Shown: positions 1 through 12,900, numbered from the stretch's first letter. The stretch: DNA of 64,000 nucleotides from Poa pratensis (GCA_947311845.1 CAMZMU010000027.1:30332125-30396124); one strand, 5' to 3'. Notes: generated by a model from the letters alone, not told the origin. Program-made: numbers and translations.

Positions 1-149
1 GGCCGCGCGCCCGCCCCTGGCCGTGCCCATCCCTGGCCTGGCCACGCCCGCCGCTGGCCGAGCCCGTCCTTGGCCTGGCCGCGCCTCGATCCGAAGCTTC
101 CCCGAGCTCAGCGACGCCTTCAGGTCGGCCTCCACCGGACACGAGAAGC

Positions 150-447
150 TCAGCGTGCGCTGATGCGTCCTTCGCCGCCGCCAGGGCCGCGCCGCAGTCG
201 AGCAGCATAGCGGAGTCCAGCAGCGCGCCCAGCGCCAGACGCGTCGCTAGAGCGCCCTGCTCCGTCGCCTCGGCCCTGCCCTGCGACGGCGGCACCGCAC
301 GCACGGCTCTGCCCTGAGGGGAGGAGGGGAAGCGGGAGCCCTGAGGCGGAGAGCGGGCACGGGGGCCGCCAGGAGAGGCCTCCCTCGTCTCCGGCATGAC
401 GGCGGGAGAGGCGGGGGCGCGGCGAGGAGTGAGGCCGCCATGGCCAT
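150..447 (-). other. Possible 5' end of a gene for a plastid-targeted protein
   Basis: On the minus strand an ATG at 447 opens a stretch starting MAMAASLLAAPPPLPPSC and then rich in Ala, Pro, Arg and Ser with almost no acidic residues, which looks like a chloroplast transit peptide. The frame closes at 247. A second frame across about 300-150 continues with alanine/leucine-rich sequence (for example ALATRLALGALLD), so one missing or extra base near 300 could join the two. Left of about 100 the sequence becomes a repetitive GC-rich run of ggcctggcc-type motifs and I see no continuation. It could be the first exon of a gene lying left of the window, a truncated relic, or chance GC-rich open frame. 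I do not recognise the family. Confidence 0.25.
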
Positions 448-773
448 CCAGATCGAGCTCGGGGGAGGAGCGAGCAGGGTCGTGGGGGGTGTGCGTTGAC
501 TTGCTTGTGATGTGCGGTTCCAGGAAAAAAAGAGGAAGAGAGACAATGACATGTGGGCCCTACGGCATTTTTTTTACTTTGCTCTTCAAATTTTGACACG
601 TAGATCCGACATGTGGGGCCGAAACGTCAGAAAACGTGTTAGCAGACTTAAACAGATGAATTAGTGCTCCGCGTCACACATAGCCCCAAAAGAGGCACTT
701 ATGTGTCACAAAGCCCTAAGGTGGTGGTTCATCGTCGCCTTGTGTTCAATTGTGGTGGTTTTTGTCATTTCCT

Positions 774-1690
774 CCTATCATGGGTATCCAGATCCCGCTG
801 TTAGTCATTGATCGGAGAACGTGTCTCGTTCATGTCTGTGTGATCCCGAACCGTAGGGTAACGCACTTAAGGATAGATGACGATTAGATTGGATATGAGA
901 GAAAGAAACCGGAGACTACGGAAGCGTTCCGAGACATGTCCGATGTTGACCGGAGGCAACGAAATATTGTTTCAGAGATCGAATGAATTAAATAATATGT
1001 ATTTAATATTAATAAGTGTTATTAGTGATTACATATATTTTTATTTAATTAAATTCGAATTTAATAAGGCATTGAACCTAAATGGGCCTTAGAGGCCCAT
1101 TAGGGGAAAACCCCATTTGGGAAATGGGGGAAGAAGGCCGGCCAGCCATGGGGCCCACCTAGGGCCGGCGCACCCCTTGGTGGTGCGGCTGGTGTGGGAA
1201 TAGTCCCACACCGCCAAACCACCAAGGCAGGCAGCCCTCCTCCACCAATATAAGGAGGTGCCCTATGCCTTGGAAATTCACCCAATTCCTCTCCTTCTCT
1301 CCTACCTTGAGCGTGGTTCCGTTTCTGGAGCTGCGTACGGGGAGGGAAGCCTCTCCACTATACGCACATTGCCGTGCTGCTAGATCCAATCTTCCGCTTC
1401 CGCTGCTCTGCTGGATCTGGAACCCGGAGGTCGTCATCTACACCGTACGTGTGTGGAACTACGAGGTGCTACTCGTGTGGCACTGGAAGTTGTCTTCTTC
1501 CTCTACACGACCTTGAGGTCGGCTACGTCGGCTTCATCATCAACGCTTGTGCGGGAGCGTAATCCCCGCTTTCGGTCTACAAGGGTATGTACATCGATCC
1601 CCTCCGTTACGGTATATCTGCATAGTAATAGATCTTGGTTAGTTTATGGTTGTCGTTGCTAGGAATTTTTTTGTTTTCTGCCTACGATTC
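774..1690 (+). mobile_element. Angela/WIS-like copia LTR fragment
   Basis: The segment starts inside the LTR with the phrase atgggtatccagatcccg, followed by the gatcggagaacgtgtctcg block and a cgtagggtaacgcacttaagg block, as in Triticeae Angela/WIS LTRs. It then has a GC-rich middle, a TATA-like accaatataaggagg near 1243-1257, and an LTR-end block (ggtatgtacatcgatc, then a T-rich run and cctacgattccc). The normal 5' TGTTGG end and terminal CA are missing, and no internal domain follows, so this is a truncated or eroded single LTR rather than a full element. Family assignment is from memory of the LTR sequence. Confidence 0.6.
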
Positions 1691-2279
1691 CCTTCAGTGG
1701 AGTGGCGTTTTTGGCGCATGTGCCTAAACGCGTTGTAACCGGCCGCTTGGCCTCCCCTTCTTGAAACCGATACGTCTGCTTGGACGTATCCTTAAAAAAA
1801 TTCAAGAAAAAAATTGGTACGTCCATGTACTCCGACCAGGTCCTCAGGTACCAACCATACATCCAAATACTCTACTTGAGGAATACTCCAACAACCAATC
1901 ACAGCAAATTATTGCAACAAGGTAGCAGAAGTTCCCTCAATGAACTGAAATAACTGAGTGGGTGGACATAAAGTTTGCTTCCGGTGTCAGCCCAACCGCA
2001 TAACTGAATACAGTTTATATGTACTAAATTTTACCACATTCGTATAAACTTTTGATTCCAACAGCAATGATTCATGTGTGGCAAACATAACAGTAGTCAA
2101 TACTACTATAAAGAAAGAAGCAAGACACACTAAAGTTGTCTGATTCTTTAGAATAATCTGGTAAACAAATTGCCAACAGAGGTGCACTACGAAACTAATA
2201 GCCTTATGTTTGGGTTGAGTAGGCCGTATATGAACTGATTAACTGAATTGTAAGTGTGCCTGAAATATGTTCCTACTAA

Positions 2280-2636
2280 GGTCCCCTTTGGATTGTAGGA
2301 ATTTTACATGAAATTTGGAGAATTCTAATCCATAGGAATTTTTCCTAAGAAACCCTTTGGGTCAAAGGAATGACACCTATAAAATTCATATCAATTGCAT
2401 TCCTACATCTCAATCCTATAAGAATTGTTTTTAGCTCAATATCCACTCTAACTTCTTTTTTTAGACTCATTCGCGTAGGATCGATGCACTTAGCTTGTGT
2501 TTTCCTGCATTCCATCCAAATGATTGTTCCTGTAGTTTTCCTCTATTTTACATTCCTCTATTTTACACTTGCAACCATGTCAAATTTCTGAGTTTTTCCC
2601 ATTCCTGTGTTTTGTAATCATGTGATAAAAAAAACC
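2280..2636. mobile_element. Tourist/PIF-Harbinger-like MITE
   Basis: This 357-bp AT-rich element is present in duplicated copy A and absent from copy B, so its limits can be read by comparison. It is flanked by TAA at 2277-2279 and TAA at 2637-2639, while copy B has a single taa at the same site. Three-base TAA/TTA duplications are typical of the PIF/Harbinger superfamily. The ends (ggtcccctttgg and, inverted, ggtttttttt) share only a weak terminal repeat, so the superfamily call rests mainly on the duplication and on the size. Confidence 0.6.
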
Positions 2637-2816
2637 TAAAGTTTTGACGTCACATGTATTGAGAATTCCAAAAAAACTAACCGATATGTTGCGTAATTCC
2701 AAAAAAAACTAACCGATATGTTGCGTACAGTAAAGCGGTTCTCACCTCTTCTACGGGAGAAAAAATCAATGTACTATTTCCAAAGGGAAGAATGTGCAGA
2801 GCATTGAGCGTACTGC

Positions 2817-2955
2817 TTAATCGCGTCCGAGCTTGTCGTATGAAAGAAATGGACAGTAACCGTTCCGGTTCGCGGCGTCCTGAGGCGCCTGCGCGCCGAA
2901 GCGGGGAAAGTACGGCGGCGGCGGCATCTGGGGCGGCTGCATGGTGGCGCCGGTA
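2817..2955 (-). pseudogene. Duplicated 3' fragment of the LUX-like gene
   Basis: The minus strand encodes the last 45 or so residues of the neighbouring GARP gene in diverged form: [15 protein letters not shown], then AANRNGYCPFLSYDKLGRD and a stop. The intact gene has [16 protein letters not shown] and [19 protein letters not shown]. The open frame has been preserved although the fragment lacks the DNA-binding domain and any promoter of its own. It is a by-product of the tandem duplication and probably has no function. Confidence 0.75.
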
Positions 2956-3615
2956 TCAGCCCAACCGCGTAACTGAATATAGTTTCTTTGTACTGTACTA
3001 CATTTTTTTTTTTTTTTTTTTTGCGAATGCGTACTACATTTTTTCATATACACGTATAAACTTTTGATTCCAGCAGCGATGAATCATGTGTGGCAACTGG
3101 CAAACAGAACAGTAGTCAATACTCAATACCATAAAGAAAGAAGCAAGACATGCTAAAGTTGCCCGATTCTTTCGAATAATATAATGTAGTAAACAAATTG
3201 CCAACAGAAGTGCACTATGAAACTAACAGCCTTATATTTTGGGTTGAGCAGGGCGGTATATGAAACTGAATTGTACGTGTGCCTAAAATATGTTTCCTAC
3301 TAAAGCTTTGCCGTCACATGTATTCAGAATTCCCAAAAAAAAATCTAACCGAAATGTTGCGTTCAAACTTTTGAATCTGTTATACAGTAAAGCGGTTCTC
3401 ACCTTTATATACGACAGAAAAAATCAATGTACTATTTCCAATGAGAAAATTTTGCAGAGCATGGAGCTCGCTGCTTAATCGCGTCCGAGCCTGTCGTATG
3501 AAACAAGTGGACAGTAACCGTTCTGGTTCGCGGCGTCCTGATGCGCCTGCGCGATGAAGCGGGGTAAGTACGGCGGCGGCGGCGGCATCTGGGGCGGCTG
3601 CGTGGCGGCGCCGGT
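2951..3615. repeat. Tandem segmental duplication, copy B (gene-attached)
   Basis: Second unit of the duplication. It covers the 3' flank and the terminal coding part of the LUX-like gene. It has a pure T run near 3003-3022 that copy A lacks and it has the empty MITE site near 3300. Differences from copy A are scattered substitutions and small indels, so the duplication is not very recent. Confidence 0.75.
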
Positions 3616-4137
3616 GCGCGCGCGCTTGAGGTAGAGGCGGTACTTCTGGAGGTGGCTAGCGACGTTCTCGCGCGTGAGGCCGTCGACGTTCATGAGGCGC
3701 ACGATGGCCTTGGGCACGGCGCCCTTGTCGCCGAGTCGCTCCACGGCCTCGACGAACCGGTGGTGCAGCGACGGCGTCCACACCGTCCTCGCCTTCTTCT
3801 CGCCGCCGCGGCCTCCTCCGGTGCCGGCGTCCTCGGTCTCCCCCTCCCCCTCCTCGTCGCAGTCGTAGTCGTCGAACCGGGAGGAGAGGTGAGAGGTGGG
3901 GGAGTCGTGGAGGAACCGGTGGGCGTCGACATGGGAGCCGATCCCGAAGGCCGCGGCGAGCGCCGGCGGGACGAGCGGCTGCGAGGCCGGGATCAGCTCG
4001 GCGGAGGAGGGGAGGCCGCGCTCCCACTCGGGCACGCGGCCGCAGGCGTCCACCATGTGGCGCCGCGACGAGGAGGAGGAGCCGGCGGTGGCCGTGCCGT
4101 CGTGCGGCTGGGGCCGGACGATGCGAGGGGATAACAT
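3475..4137 (-). CDS. GARP/Myb-like transcription factor, LUX/PCL1 type
   Basis: A single-exon gene for 220 residues. Residues about 115-172 form a GARP (G2-like Myb) DNA-binding domain: [19 protein letters not shown], then [17 protein letters not shown] and the [12 protein letters not shown] signature. The N-terminal part has the [19 protein letters not shown] and VPPALAAAF motif characteristic of LUX ARRHYTHMO/PCL1 proteins, followed by an acidic patch (residues 89-102). The C-terminus is Pro/Gln-rich. LUX proteins are nuclear components of the evening complex with ELF3 and ELF4 and bind clock-gene promoters; whether this copy does so is inference. The ATG at 4137 is the most upstream one next to family-like sequence; an ATG at 4056 (MVDACGR) is an alternative. 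A longer open frame upstream reads through a T/A run and looks non-coding. The frame is intact. Confidence 0.85.
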   Translation of the reverse strand: MLSPRIVRPQPHDGTATAGSSSSSRRHMVDACGRVPEWERGLPSSAELIPASQPLVPPALAAAFGIGSHVDAHRFLHDSPTSHLSSRFDDYDCDEEGEGETEDAGTGGGRGGEKKARTVWTPSLHHRFVEAVERLGDKGAVPKAIVRLMNVDGLTRENVASHLQKYRLYLKRARTGAATQPPQMPPPPPYLPRFIAQAHQDAANQNGYCPLVSYDRLGRD

Positions 4138-6905
4138 GGCATATACTGACTTTTTTCCCGGCGGGACTGGGTGGGCCCTGGATTTCAGCTCGAAAAGGGA
4201 TTGGATTTGTGACGACGCGAGTGATGCTCCGGTGATCCGTGGGCGCGTGGCTCGGTTGCGCTCGTCACTAGCTCCGGTCAGGACGTGGAGCGAGTCAGTC
4301 GGGCCGTGCATGCTGTGGTACAGAAGAACAAGACGTGATTTTTTTTTTTTTTTTTTTTTGCAAATAAGAGCAGACAACAATTTGGGTTTTCTTCTTATGA
4401 CGACAAAGTATCGAAGTGGATCGAGAACAAATACAGAGGAGACACGTGTTAATTCATGCGGATTTTTCTCAGGGAGTGGTGGATCCGAAAACCTTGTACT
4501 CACTTTCGGCCAAAAGGTCAAAATCAAAATTTTGTCATCCTTTCATTAGACTAATATATGTTCTTTTCTATGAATTCAGTTAACAAAAAATACAAAATAT
4601 ATTCTTGTGCACTCTCTGAATAAAAAAAATGGGGTAGGGGTGCGGGTAGAGCATTGAGATATTCGCACATGTGCAAGGATCTCGAAGAACATAGTTTAAA
4701 GGAACCCACATCTCCGCCTTCTGGACGTACTTGCCCTCCTTATTTGAGAATAAGATGCTTTCATATAACCACTGCTCCAACGGCAACAAATGTCACTAGA
4801 TAAAAACACTTGTTGACACCACATACACTACATAATTACTATTGGTTCAACAAAACTACATGATCCCATTATGGAAATATCTACTAGGATATTAGTTAGA
4901 CTCGGTAATTTTAGAGCCTCTATCAAAATACTTACATATACTAAAAGTGACATGAACACTGTAGTATATATATAAGTCAAATTACTTCGTATGTGAATGT
5001 ATTTACTAAAACCATTTTAGTCTTAGCTTATATTTTGGTGGAGCTCATTTCAGTGTTGTATCAAACTAAAATTTAAAAGAATACAATATTTTTCACTAGA
5101 AAATAGACTTCTACATTAGCATTGACATCTTTTGAATGTTAGTTATTTGAATTTTTTCAACGCAATTATGTGGTTAATGTTGTTGGATGTGATAGAGAAG
5201 ATTCTACTTAGGATTGTATACTTCAGATCATATCGATGAAAAATACAAAAAACAGTCAAAATGTATTAATAAAGAGATAAAAATAAGTAAAAAATATTAG
5301 TATAAATGAGTGGTGACCACTATTGTATGTCATGAACATATTTATGTTTTTTTAATTTTTTTGGATCTATGTTAGAGGACATTTCCAAATTCCCTTCAAA
5401 ACAGGTAACCTTCTTGAGGTCTACTTAACAGATTAAACTAATTGGTTAAATTATTATAGAAGGGAATCCGCGTGCATGATAATCGCCTTGATATTGTTGG
5501 GGATTGTAAGAAAATCTATGTGTCTTATCGGTTTCGTTGTTGCAATAAACTCGGAGCGGTGCTCCTTAATTCGAAAAAAGTGAAATACTATACTCATGTC
5601 TTATAATGGGTCAGCAATAGAACAGAATAGAGATAAATATAGTGATATAATACATAATAGTTTAAAGTTCAATCACAGACATTTTACCAGTTGTTAAAAA
5701 ATGGTAATTGGCATATGGGGCTAGAATTACTAAAATTGGCTAACATGATATCCATTTCCATATCCACATTTGTTTCAAAATTTAATAACACATTTGTATT
5801 TGTATTTTTAAGACGAGTCTGGGTACTTACCTCATACATTTATGTTTTCGTCCGGAATCCGATATTTCCATATCCAATTTCAATTTTTTGAATACGAATA
5901 TTGGATAATTTGGTAGCATATTAGAGATGCAAGTAGGTCACCATTAGGATACTCCCCGAGCATGTTTAGTTCAAACCAATGAACTACTCCCCGAGTAGTT
6001 TTTAATAAAGTGATGCGACTTTTAAATTTAGTTATTTTGATTGAAATAAATAGGGTTCATAGGTACCCTAATGTTTTCGGTACTTCTCATATTCTAATAT
6101 GCTTCCAGAGCCCTGTAACTCAAACAGGTTCTAAATTGTTTGTTGGACCGAGAAAGGTGCACGCGATACATACGCCAGAGTAGTCACACGGAAAACACCA
6201 GTACTTCACGTAGCCTACGGTGTGTGCAGCACGTCACCTACTCGTGCCAGAAACGCACAACACGTGAACCCAATAACCACATGTCCGCATGATGGCAAGA
6301 TCAAAGCCCAACAACTTCCCTTACCAAGTACCAACTCCAACAGTGTTCCATTTCTTCACTCAACAAAATAAAACTGTTCTATGCCCATTCACATATCACG
6401 AGATGCCAAGTCAACCATGCATTCCAAAGGCTAGGTAACTTTGCTCACAACGAAAGAACTAGCATGCTGAGCCAGCAGGCAGTAGCCAGTAGATATAAAA
6501 GAGAGAAACAAACAGCAGCTAACTTGATAAAAGCTGGAACATTACATCAGTCGTGACAGCATTCTTCTGTGGTACACACGGTTACAGCAATAAGAACATT
6601 ATCTTAAACAGCCGGTAGATTTCTCAGCATCGCAGATTTGTACAGTCTCGCAAAATAGTCTTTTTCCTCCTTTTTACACTTAAACAACTTGTACAGGCAT
6701 ATCTTCTCTGCAGCAGCACCAGGTAAATGAACACACTCCCGGTGCCAAACCCTGACACGACTATAAGCTCAAACTACAAAATGTACAAAGTTCTGAGTAC
6801 AACATGTTTATTTATTTTTCAACTTGGCTTGCAGCAGCCCAAAGCAAGCAGCGGAAGGTAGATCTGGGTAGCCATGGTTAGCTGTACATGGTCATTTCTA
6901 TGCCA
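4138..6905. other. Gene-free AT-rich spacer
   Basis: This lies between the start of the LUX-like gene and the stop of the Pumilio gene, both on the minus strand. It should hold the LUX-like promoter at its left end and the Pumilio 3' untranslated region at its right end (roughly 6530-6905). A pure T run is at about 4340-4358. No coding frame with family resemblance, no clear terminal repeats and no RNA gene were seen. The middle (4800-5900) is strongly AT-rich. Confidence 0.5.
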
Positions 6906-9900
6906 TTACGAAGGATATTGTGATTGAAGTCCAATCCTCCTCTCTGGATATAAAATATACATAAAACACTGTTAAAAAGGTCTACAAACTTATTTATTCA
7001 GTGATGGAATAAAAGTTGAACATTGACGCTTACCACCAGCAGCAACTAGTTTTTCTACTCGAGCAACAATGTGCTTCCCATATGTATATTTCTTCAGTGC
7101 ATTCAGATGAACCTTTATTCGTGAGAGAATCAACTCCCTCTGCTGATCATCACAAGTCTCTAGTACTTTCTGTACAACATAGTTACCAAACTGATCCTTC
7201 ATCATGGCCTGCACAGGTTCAAGGTAGAGGTCTCAGAAGCTCTTCATGATAACATGATTTAGAAAAAAGCTATAAATTTTTGCAAAGCTCAAAATGTGCA
7301 TTCGCAATAAAAAATGTGATATACTATGAAACGAAAAAATTGTGTCATGCTTGTATTAATTGTATCACAATTTATCTTTATGCAGCCCACAAAGAAAGCA
7401 TTTTCTCATGAAACTTGCAGCATGTGAGATATTTTGGAATTTTCAAAGCTTGTAAAATGCATTTACCATTCATTTGGCCACTAAAGTGTTTCAGACTGTA
7501 TGTTGCAGTATATTCATTTGGCCACTAAAGTGTTTCAGACTGTATGTTGCAGTATACTTCTGTAAAACTATGACATGTTTGCCATTTGCATTTTTTTCCT
7601 TCAAATGTAGCTGTTAGATTAACTAACCATATATTAAGTAAAGCAAAGAAGCTAGACAGATGTTTGGGAACAGCTCTTCAATAGAAAAATACGAGACAAG
7701 CTCTCGCATATAGCAAACAAAGAAGTATATCAAACCTATAAAACATATATGTAGATATAAATGTACAATATCGCCTATATCTAGGCAAATCCATTATACC
7801 TACTAAGGGAAGTCCATAGTACTGCTCACAAAGGTAGTTCCAAATAAACCGCTACAAATATGTATACATCCCAAACTCACAAGCATGTCTATAATTATAT
7901 TACTATGTTTTATCTTTCTAACCAATCTCAAAGTCCGTTGTAAGCACACCTCACTAATTGCAAGTCACCAGGTTTGATTAAAAGGAGAGCTACTGAGCAG
8001 ATCTTTTAAAATTTATAAATATAATCCCACGGATTTTTGTACTACAATATTTGAACAAACTATGGTATTCCTCACAAACTAAAAAACTTCACATAAAAAA
8101 GCTTTAGTAGCCTCAGTTTTTAACTTGGAGGTGATGTTGTTAAATCATTAGTAGAATAGAGAAATTACATTGTTTGATCCTAATAGGATTTCTATTTTTT
8201 TTAAATCGTATTTCTTTAATAAGCTTCACATGTTCAAAGTGAATATATATTACGGATTTCTTGAAAAAAGCTGGATTTTCGTGGAGACCACTCGGATAAA
8301 ATCTTGAGAACTGCTGGCAGACATAAATCCAGCCCATGAGAGACCGGGTGACAGCTGCTATACTAATCACATCATCGTACGACGGTGTGAGCATGACCAA
8401 ACTAATTTATATATGCTACTTCAAATGTACACTGATTTCCCCTATTGCTCCTATTTTAAAAAAGGGTACACTTCATAGATTCGTATGAAACTCTAATCCA
8501 TAAAGCTATTGAACACTGATCGAACAAAAAGATCGTAAGAAAAACCTGGAGAGGCTCATTTTCATCAGTAGTTCCAAGCATTTCGTTTATGATAACTTCC
8601 CGCTCTGACAGGCCTCCGAATGATAAGCACTTCTCAATAACATTTGAGGCAAATTTCTGTTGGCTCATCTGAATGATCTGTCCAGCTAGTTTTTCAATAA
8701 TGAAAGATCGCTCATGAGGCTTCCCATGCTGCATAACATGCTGTACAAAAATACCAAATATCATCTATGTTAAAAGAATTGCAAACGAAATACAGAATAT
8801 AGTACAGTACCAAACTAGTCTACCGTGAGGGAGATGACCCATCATAAACTCATAAGCTCTTAGGCTGGAGTTGGCGAGTTGCACATCATATTTTCAGTGT
8901 ACATCAGTTGATCGACGTTGAAGAGACATCATGCTTAATGAACTACTTGGTAGAGTTTGTCATATAAGTCATTGACTTTAGTTTCTAATTGAGTTCAGCA
9001 CATAACATTCTATGTGCTTTTCTTGCAATAACAACAGAAACAATGGTGAATTTTATTCTTCCCAAATTAGCGAGATGTTATCATATTTCAGTCCAACAGG
9101 GTGGATTAGTGCATATGTGCTTTTTCCCTCACTTACATGACATACTGAAATTTCAGCACTTCACTGGTCGTCAAAGGTATTAGGTATGAGTATCACAAGA
9201 TGTCCACTTAATAATATTTCCAAACATTACAGTAGCATGATCAGCAGATCAGGCACAAATGTAAACTCAGAGACATGGTCCAGCACAAACAGTTGTATCA
9301 CATGTATGGTTGTACATGCACTACTAGATCAAGATTATGCTTCATGAGAAAACGTGGCAAAAAGTCGCTCATCATCAGGTATCCAGTCAAAATTGTCAGC
9401 ATATGCAAGCGCTAAGATGCCCAATTTTATTACAGACAGGAATTACTTTTATTACAGCCAAGAGTTACTTTTTGGACAGCATACATCAGGTATAATAGAT
9501 TTTACAAGTCAATTTAGGCAAGATTAGTTGAAACAGTCTTTAATGGCATACCTCGACTGCACTTTACATTTCATTATCTTAAATTCCAAAAGAACCAACG
9601 GTTGAGTTTCCACATTCTGGCATCAAATCATACTACATACGATCTTATGTATGGTTCTGAGCTAACCTAGGGTCAATTATCGTAGAAGTGAGATATACAT
9701 GAATCTAAATACATACAAGGTCAATGTAGCTAAACAAAGCTGCTGGAAGAAATATCAGAATGCCATGGCAAGCCTCATATAAGTTCGAAAATTCATAAGA
9801 TGTAACAAACCTGGATAACATAATTTCCATATTGGTCTTGTGCCAACATGCATACAGATTGCAATATTTCATCCATAACAATTTGCTGTGTTTTTGGATC

Positions 9901-12900
9901 AGTGCAATGCTCCAGCACTCTCTGAGTAAAGAAAAAAGCATGAGTATAACTAATATAAAACGACGAACCGTGGCAAAGATCAATTAGTTGGAACTTGGAA
10001 CATACAACCAATGTATCACTGACATAATTTTCTCAAGATAAAATTAAGGGTAGAAGAAATGCGTAGTTCAGAATTCAAAGATCAACCTGTATGACTCTGC
10101 AGCCATAGGGGTGAGTGGACAGTGGAACAACATGACCATAGAATGTCGAGATAATAAACTGAACCGAATCTTCTGGTATACATTCAATACATTTTGGATA
10201 ACATGGTTCCCATTTTGATCACGCACGCATCTCATGATATGACCATCAAGCTCAGTAACCATTTTTGTCTTCTGATCCAGGTCAACCACCTCTATTGCCT
10301 GCAGTGATGTGCATACAGATAAGTCTGAGTCAGCGATCAAAAAGATCATTTTTCTTTGAAATAAAAGAATTTGTGCAACGTGAAAAAAAATGAACTATGT
10401 ATTACCTTTTGGATAACTCGACAGCCATACATCTGAAGGCTGAGAGCTAGTACATGTCCAAATAGTTGATCAGCCAACTCCCTGCGTTGTACAGAGCTTC
10501 CATGCTCGAAAAACTGAATAAAAAACCGAAGTAAGGCATGGGCGCATGGCATCATTACGGATTAAAATTTAGAAGATGCTACAAACTGAAGAAATAATTT
10601 AGTGTCCCCATCTCAAGTGAGCAGCAATAGGAATACCTTCTGTACTACATAGTTCCCAAAGACATCAGTCATCAATGAGAGAGCATGAGGCATGATTTCC
10701 TCAAAAACCATATTCTTTTCCTCAACTGTCGCAGTTTCAAGTTTTTGCTGTATGAAACGACTTCCATACTGGTCAGCGCTGCATAATCGAAGCAAACATC
10801 AGATGAGAATTTATAATGTGCCACTAACTAAAATATTAGTAAGTGAAGGGCATCATCATTACTGTGAAGGATTGGCGCACAAACAAGATGTTTGATGAAT
10901 TATGAACTCACATGACGAGTTCAGTGCGTTACAAAGCACAAAACTGCGGAGACACAAAAGGTGAAGTAACGTGTGCAGAGAATAAGGTGGACCCTCTAAG
11001 AATGTCTACACTCCTTCCATTTTAATCACAATTTGAAGCTCTATTTGGTGTGCTAGTGACATAGTGTAGATGTTTAACATCTTTCAAATATTTGAATGCT
11101 GAGAGGTGAGCATATATTCCCCCAACCCCTCCCCCAGCCCAAGATTCCCTTCACCGAGACCCATAGCTCCTTCCTTGAATGATCTCATGAGAATATGAGG
11201 CCCGGTCCATGCCGATACCACCGAGGGATTCCCTCTCCCCTGTGCACTTGGGACCGAAGGATCCACGCCGGACGTGCGCAAGTGCCTTAGTTGCATCTCG
11301 CAGCTAGTAAGAGTCTAAGCACAATACCCTGATATGAGGCTCCTTGTTATGTCGGTGCTCAGTGTGGCAGAGGTGGAGCTACGTCATGGGGAGCAAGTGT
11401 GAGCGCACAGTCAAACAACCTGTGGCCGCTTTCCATGGTCAAGGGTGACAAAGAAGAGGTTAGGGAAGGAAAGAGAAAGTTAAGAACAACGGAAGGAGAG
11501 GCAAAACCATGTTGCCATGTGGGCAGCATCTGAGATTAGAGGGAAAAAACACTCAGATCTTTTAAGAGGGCAAGATATAACTAGCAAAAGAAACCGAGTG
11601 GCAAATCATGGTATAGGATGGGAGGGGCTATTTTGTAAAGTGATATTTTATAGATGGCCATATAATGGATATACTACCAGTTATCGATTAAAGCAAACAT
11701 CAGTATTGCAGAAGTATGAAATGACCAAACATACCTGAACTCTACCACATTCCCCGCAATCTCAGCAAGTCAAAACTTCTGGCCTTATTGCTTTTGAATT
11801 CATCCAAAAGTGAAGATGGAAAGTTTTCGTTCATGTAGCCACTTGGATCAGCGTTCCAACCACTCAAGCTTCTCGTGTTAGTAGGAAACCTCAGATTCCG
11901 CTCACCGAGCCTAAATGGACTACCAGGACCTGATGGGGAAGCAACAGGACTTCCCAAAGGGCTTCCAGGGTATGCCATGCCCATGCCAAAAGCCAAATTG
12001 CCATAATAACCCTGATTTGAGGCTGCTGATTTACCAAGAACTGGCATTCCATATTGCTTCTGCTGAAGCAAAGCTTCAACATAGGCTTTCTGAACTGGTG
12101 TTAAATCAGCATATGAATTACCCATGAAACCTCTTTCCAGGGAAGGATCTGCTCCTTGCGCTGTATATTGAGCTGTCTTTAAGTACTGAACATAAAACGG
12201 ATCAGAGAGAGGCGACTGAAGACCAGTGGCAGTTTGATTACTGGATCTATCAGATAGACTTAAGGTAGGCGGTGATAAAATATTGCTACCAAAGTTTCTT
12301 GAATCTGACCCAAGCGACCCTATGGCGGATGCAGCAGCAGCACTTTCAAACACAGGAGACATGCTACCTGAGCCCATATAATTCATCATCGCAGAGTTGA
12401 AACCCGGATTGAGTGGATATCCACCAAGCCCATAGTTCAAAAATGCTGGATTTATTCCATCAAAATTCTGATGTTGAGCAGGAGAACCACCAGGGGTGCA
12501 TTAGAAGATGGTGGCGACTTCTGATATGAACGGGCGGAAAGAGTAGAAGACCTCTGCAGCTCCCCATGTCCATCAAACCGGGTGTCGGTGGAATTTCTTA
12601 AGTCTGCTAGATTAGTGGCATTAATATTAACATCAGCAAATGAAGAATTTGATGATTGTGACATTGATGGCATACCCATATATTCAGCACCCCCTTCCAA
12701 CATCACAGAATGCTGCCTATTGTTGACTTGAGCAGCTTGCGGGGCAAAAGACAAATTATGGTTGTCGCTTATCTCTCTCTGAAACGTTGATTGACTAATG
12801 TTGTTATTGTCGTTCAAAGTACCACCTTTAGATAAGTTCATGCCAGAAGTGCAGTTAAAATATCATCAGGCTCAAGTGCTTTTGAGGAAACTGTGTTGAA

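Larger units (their letters stand above)
1982..2955. repeat. Tandem segmental duplication, copy A (left)
   Basis: This block and 2951-3615 are diverged direct copies. Shared landmarks in order are cagcccaaccgc, aacttttgattcca, gcaagaca, gttgcgta or gttgcgtt, cagtaaagcggttctcacc, tttaatcgcgtccgagc-type gene end and the ggcggcatctggggcggctg stretch. Copy A ends at ccggt within the coding region of the LUX-like gene and immediately restarts as copy B, so the duplication is tandem, with a ccggt microhomology at the join. Copy A is longer because it contains a ~357-bp MITE. Copy B is the one attached to the whole gene. Confidence 0.75.

Noticed and set aside
3652..4134. Plus-strand open frames over the LUX-like gene
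   Set aside because: They are antisense shadows of the GARP gene; the minus strand carries the conserved domain.
3475..4527. Longer 350-residue version of the LUX-like protein
   Set aside because: The added N-terminus reads through a homopolymer run and has no family resemblance, so the start at 4137 is preferred.
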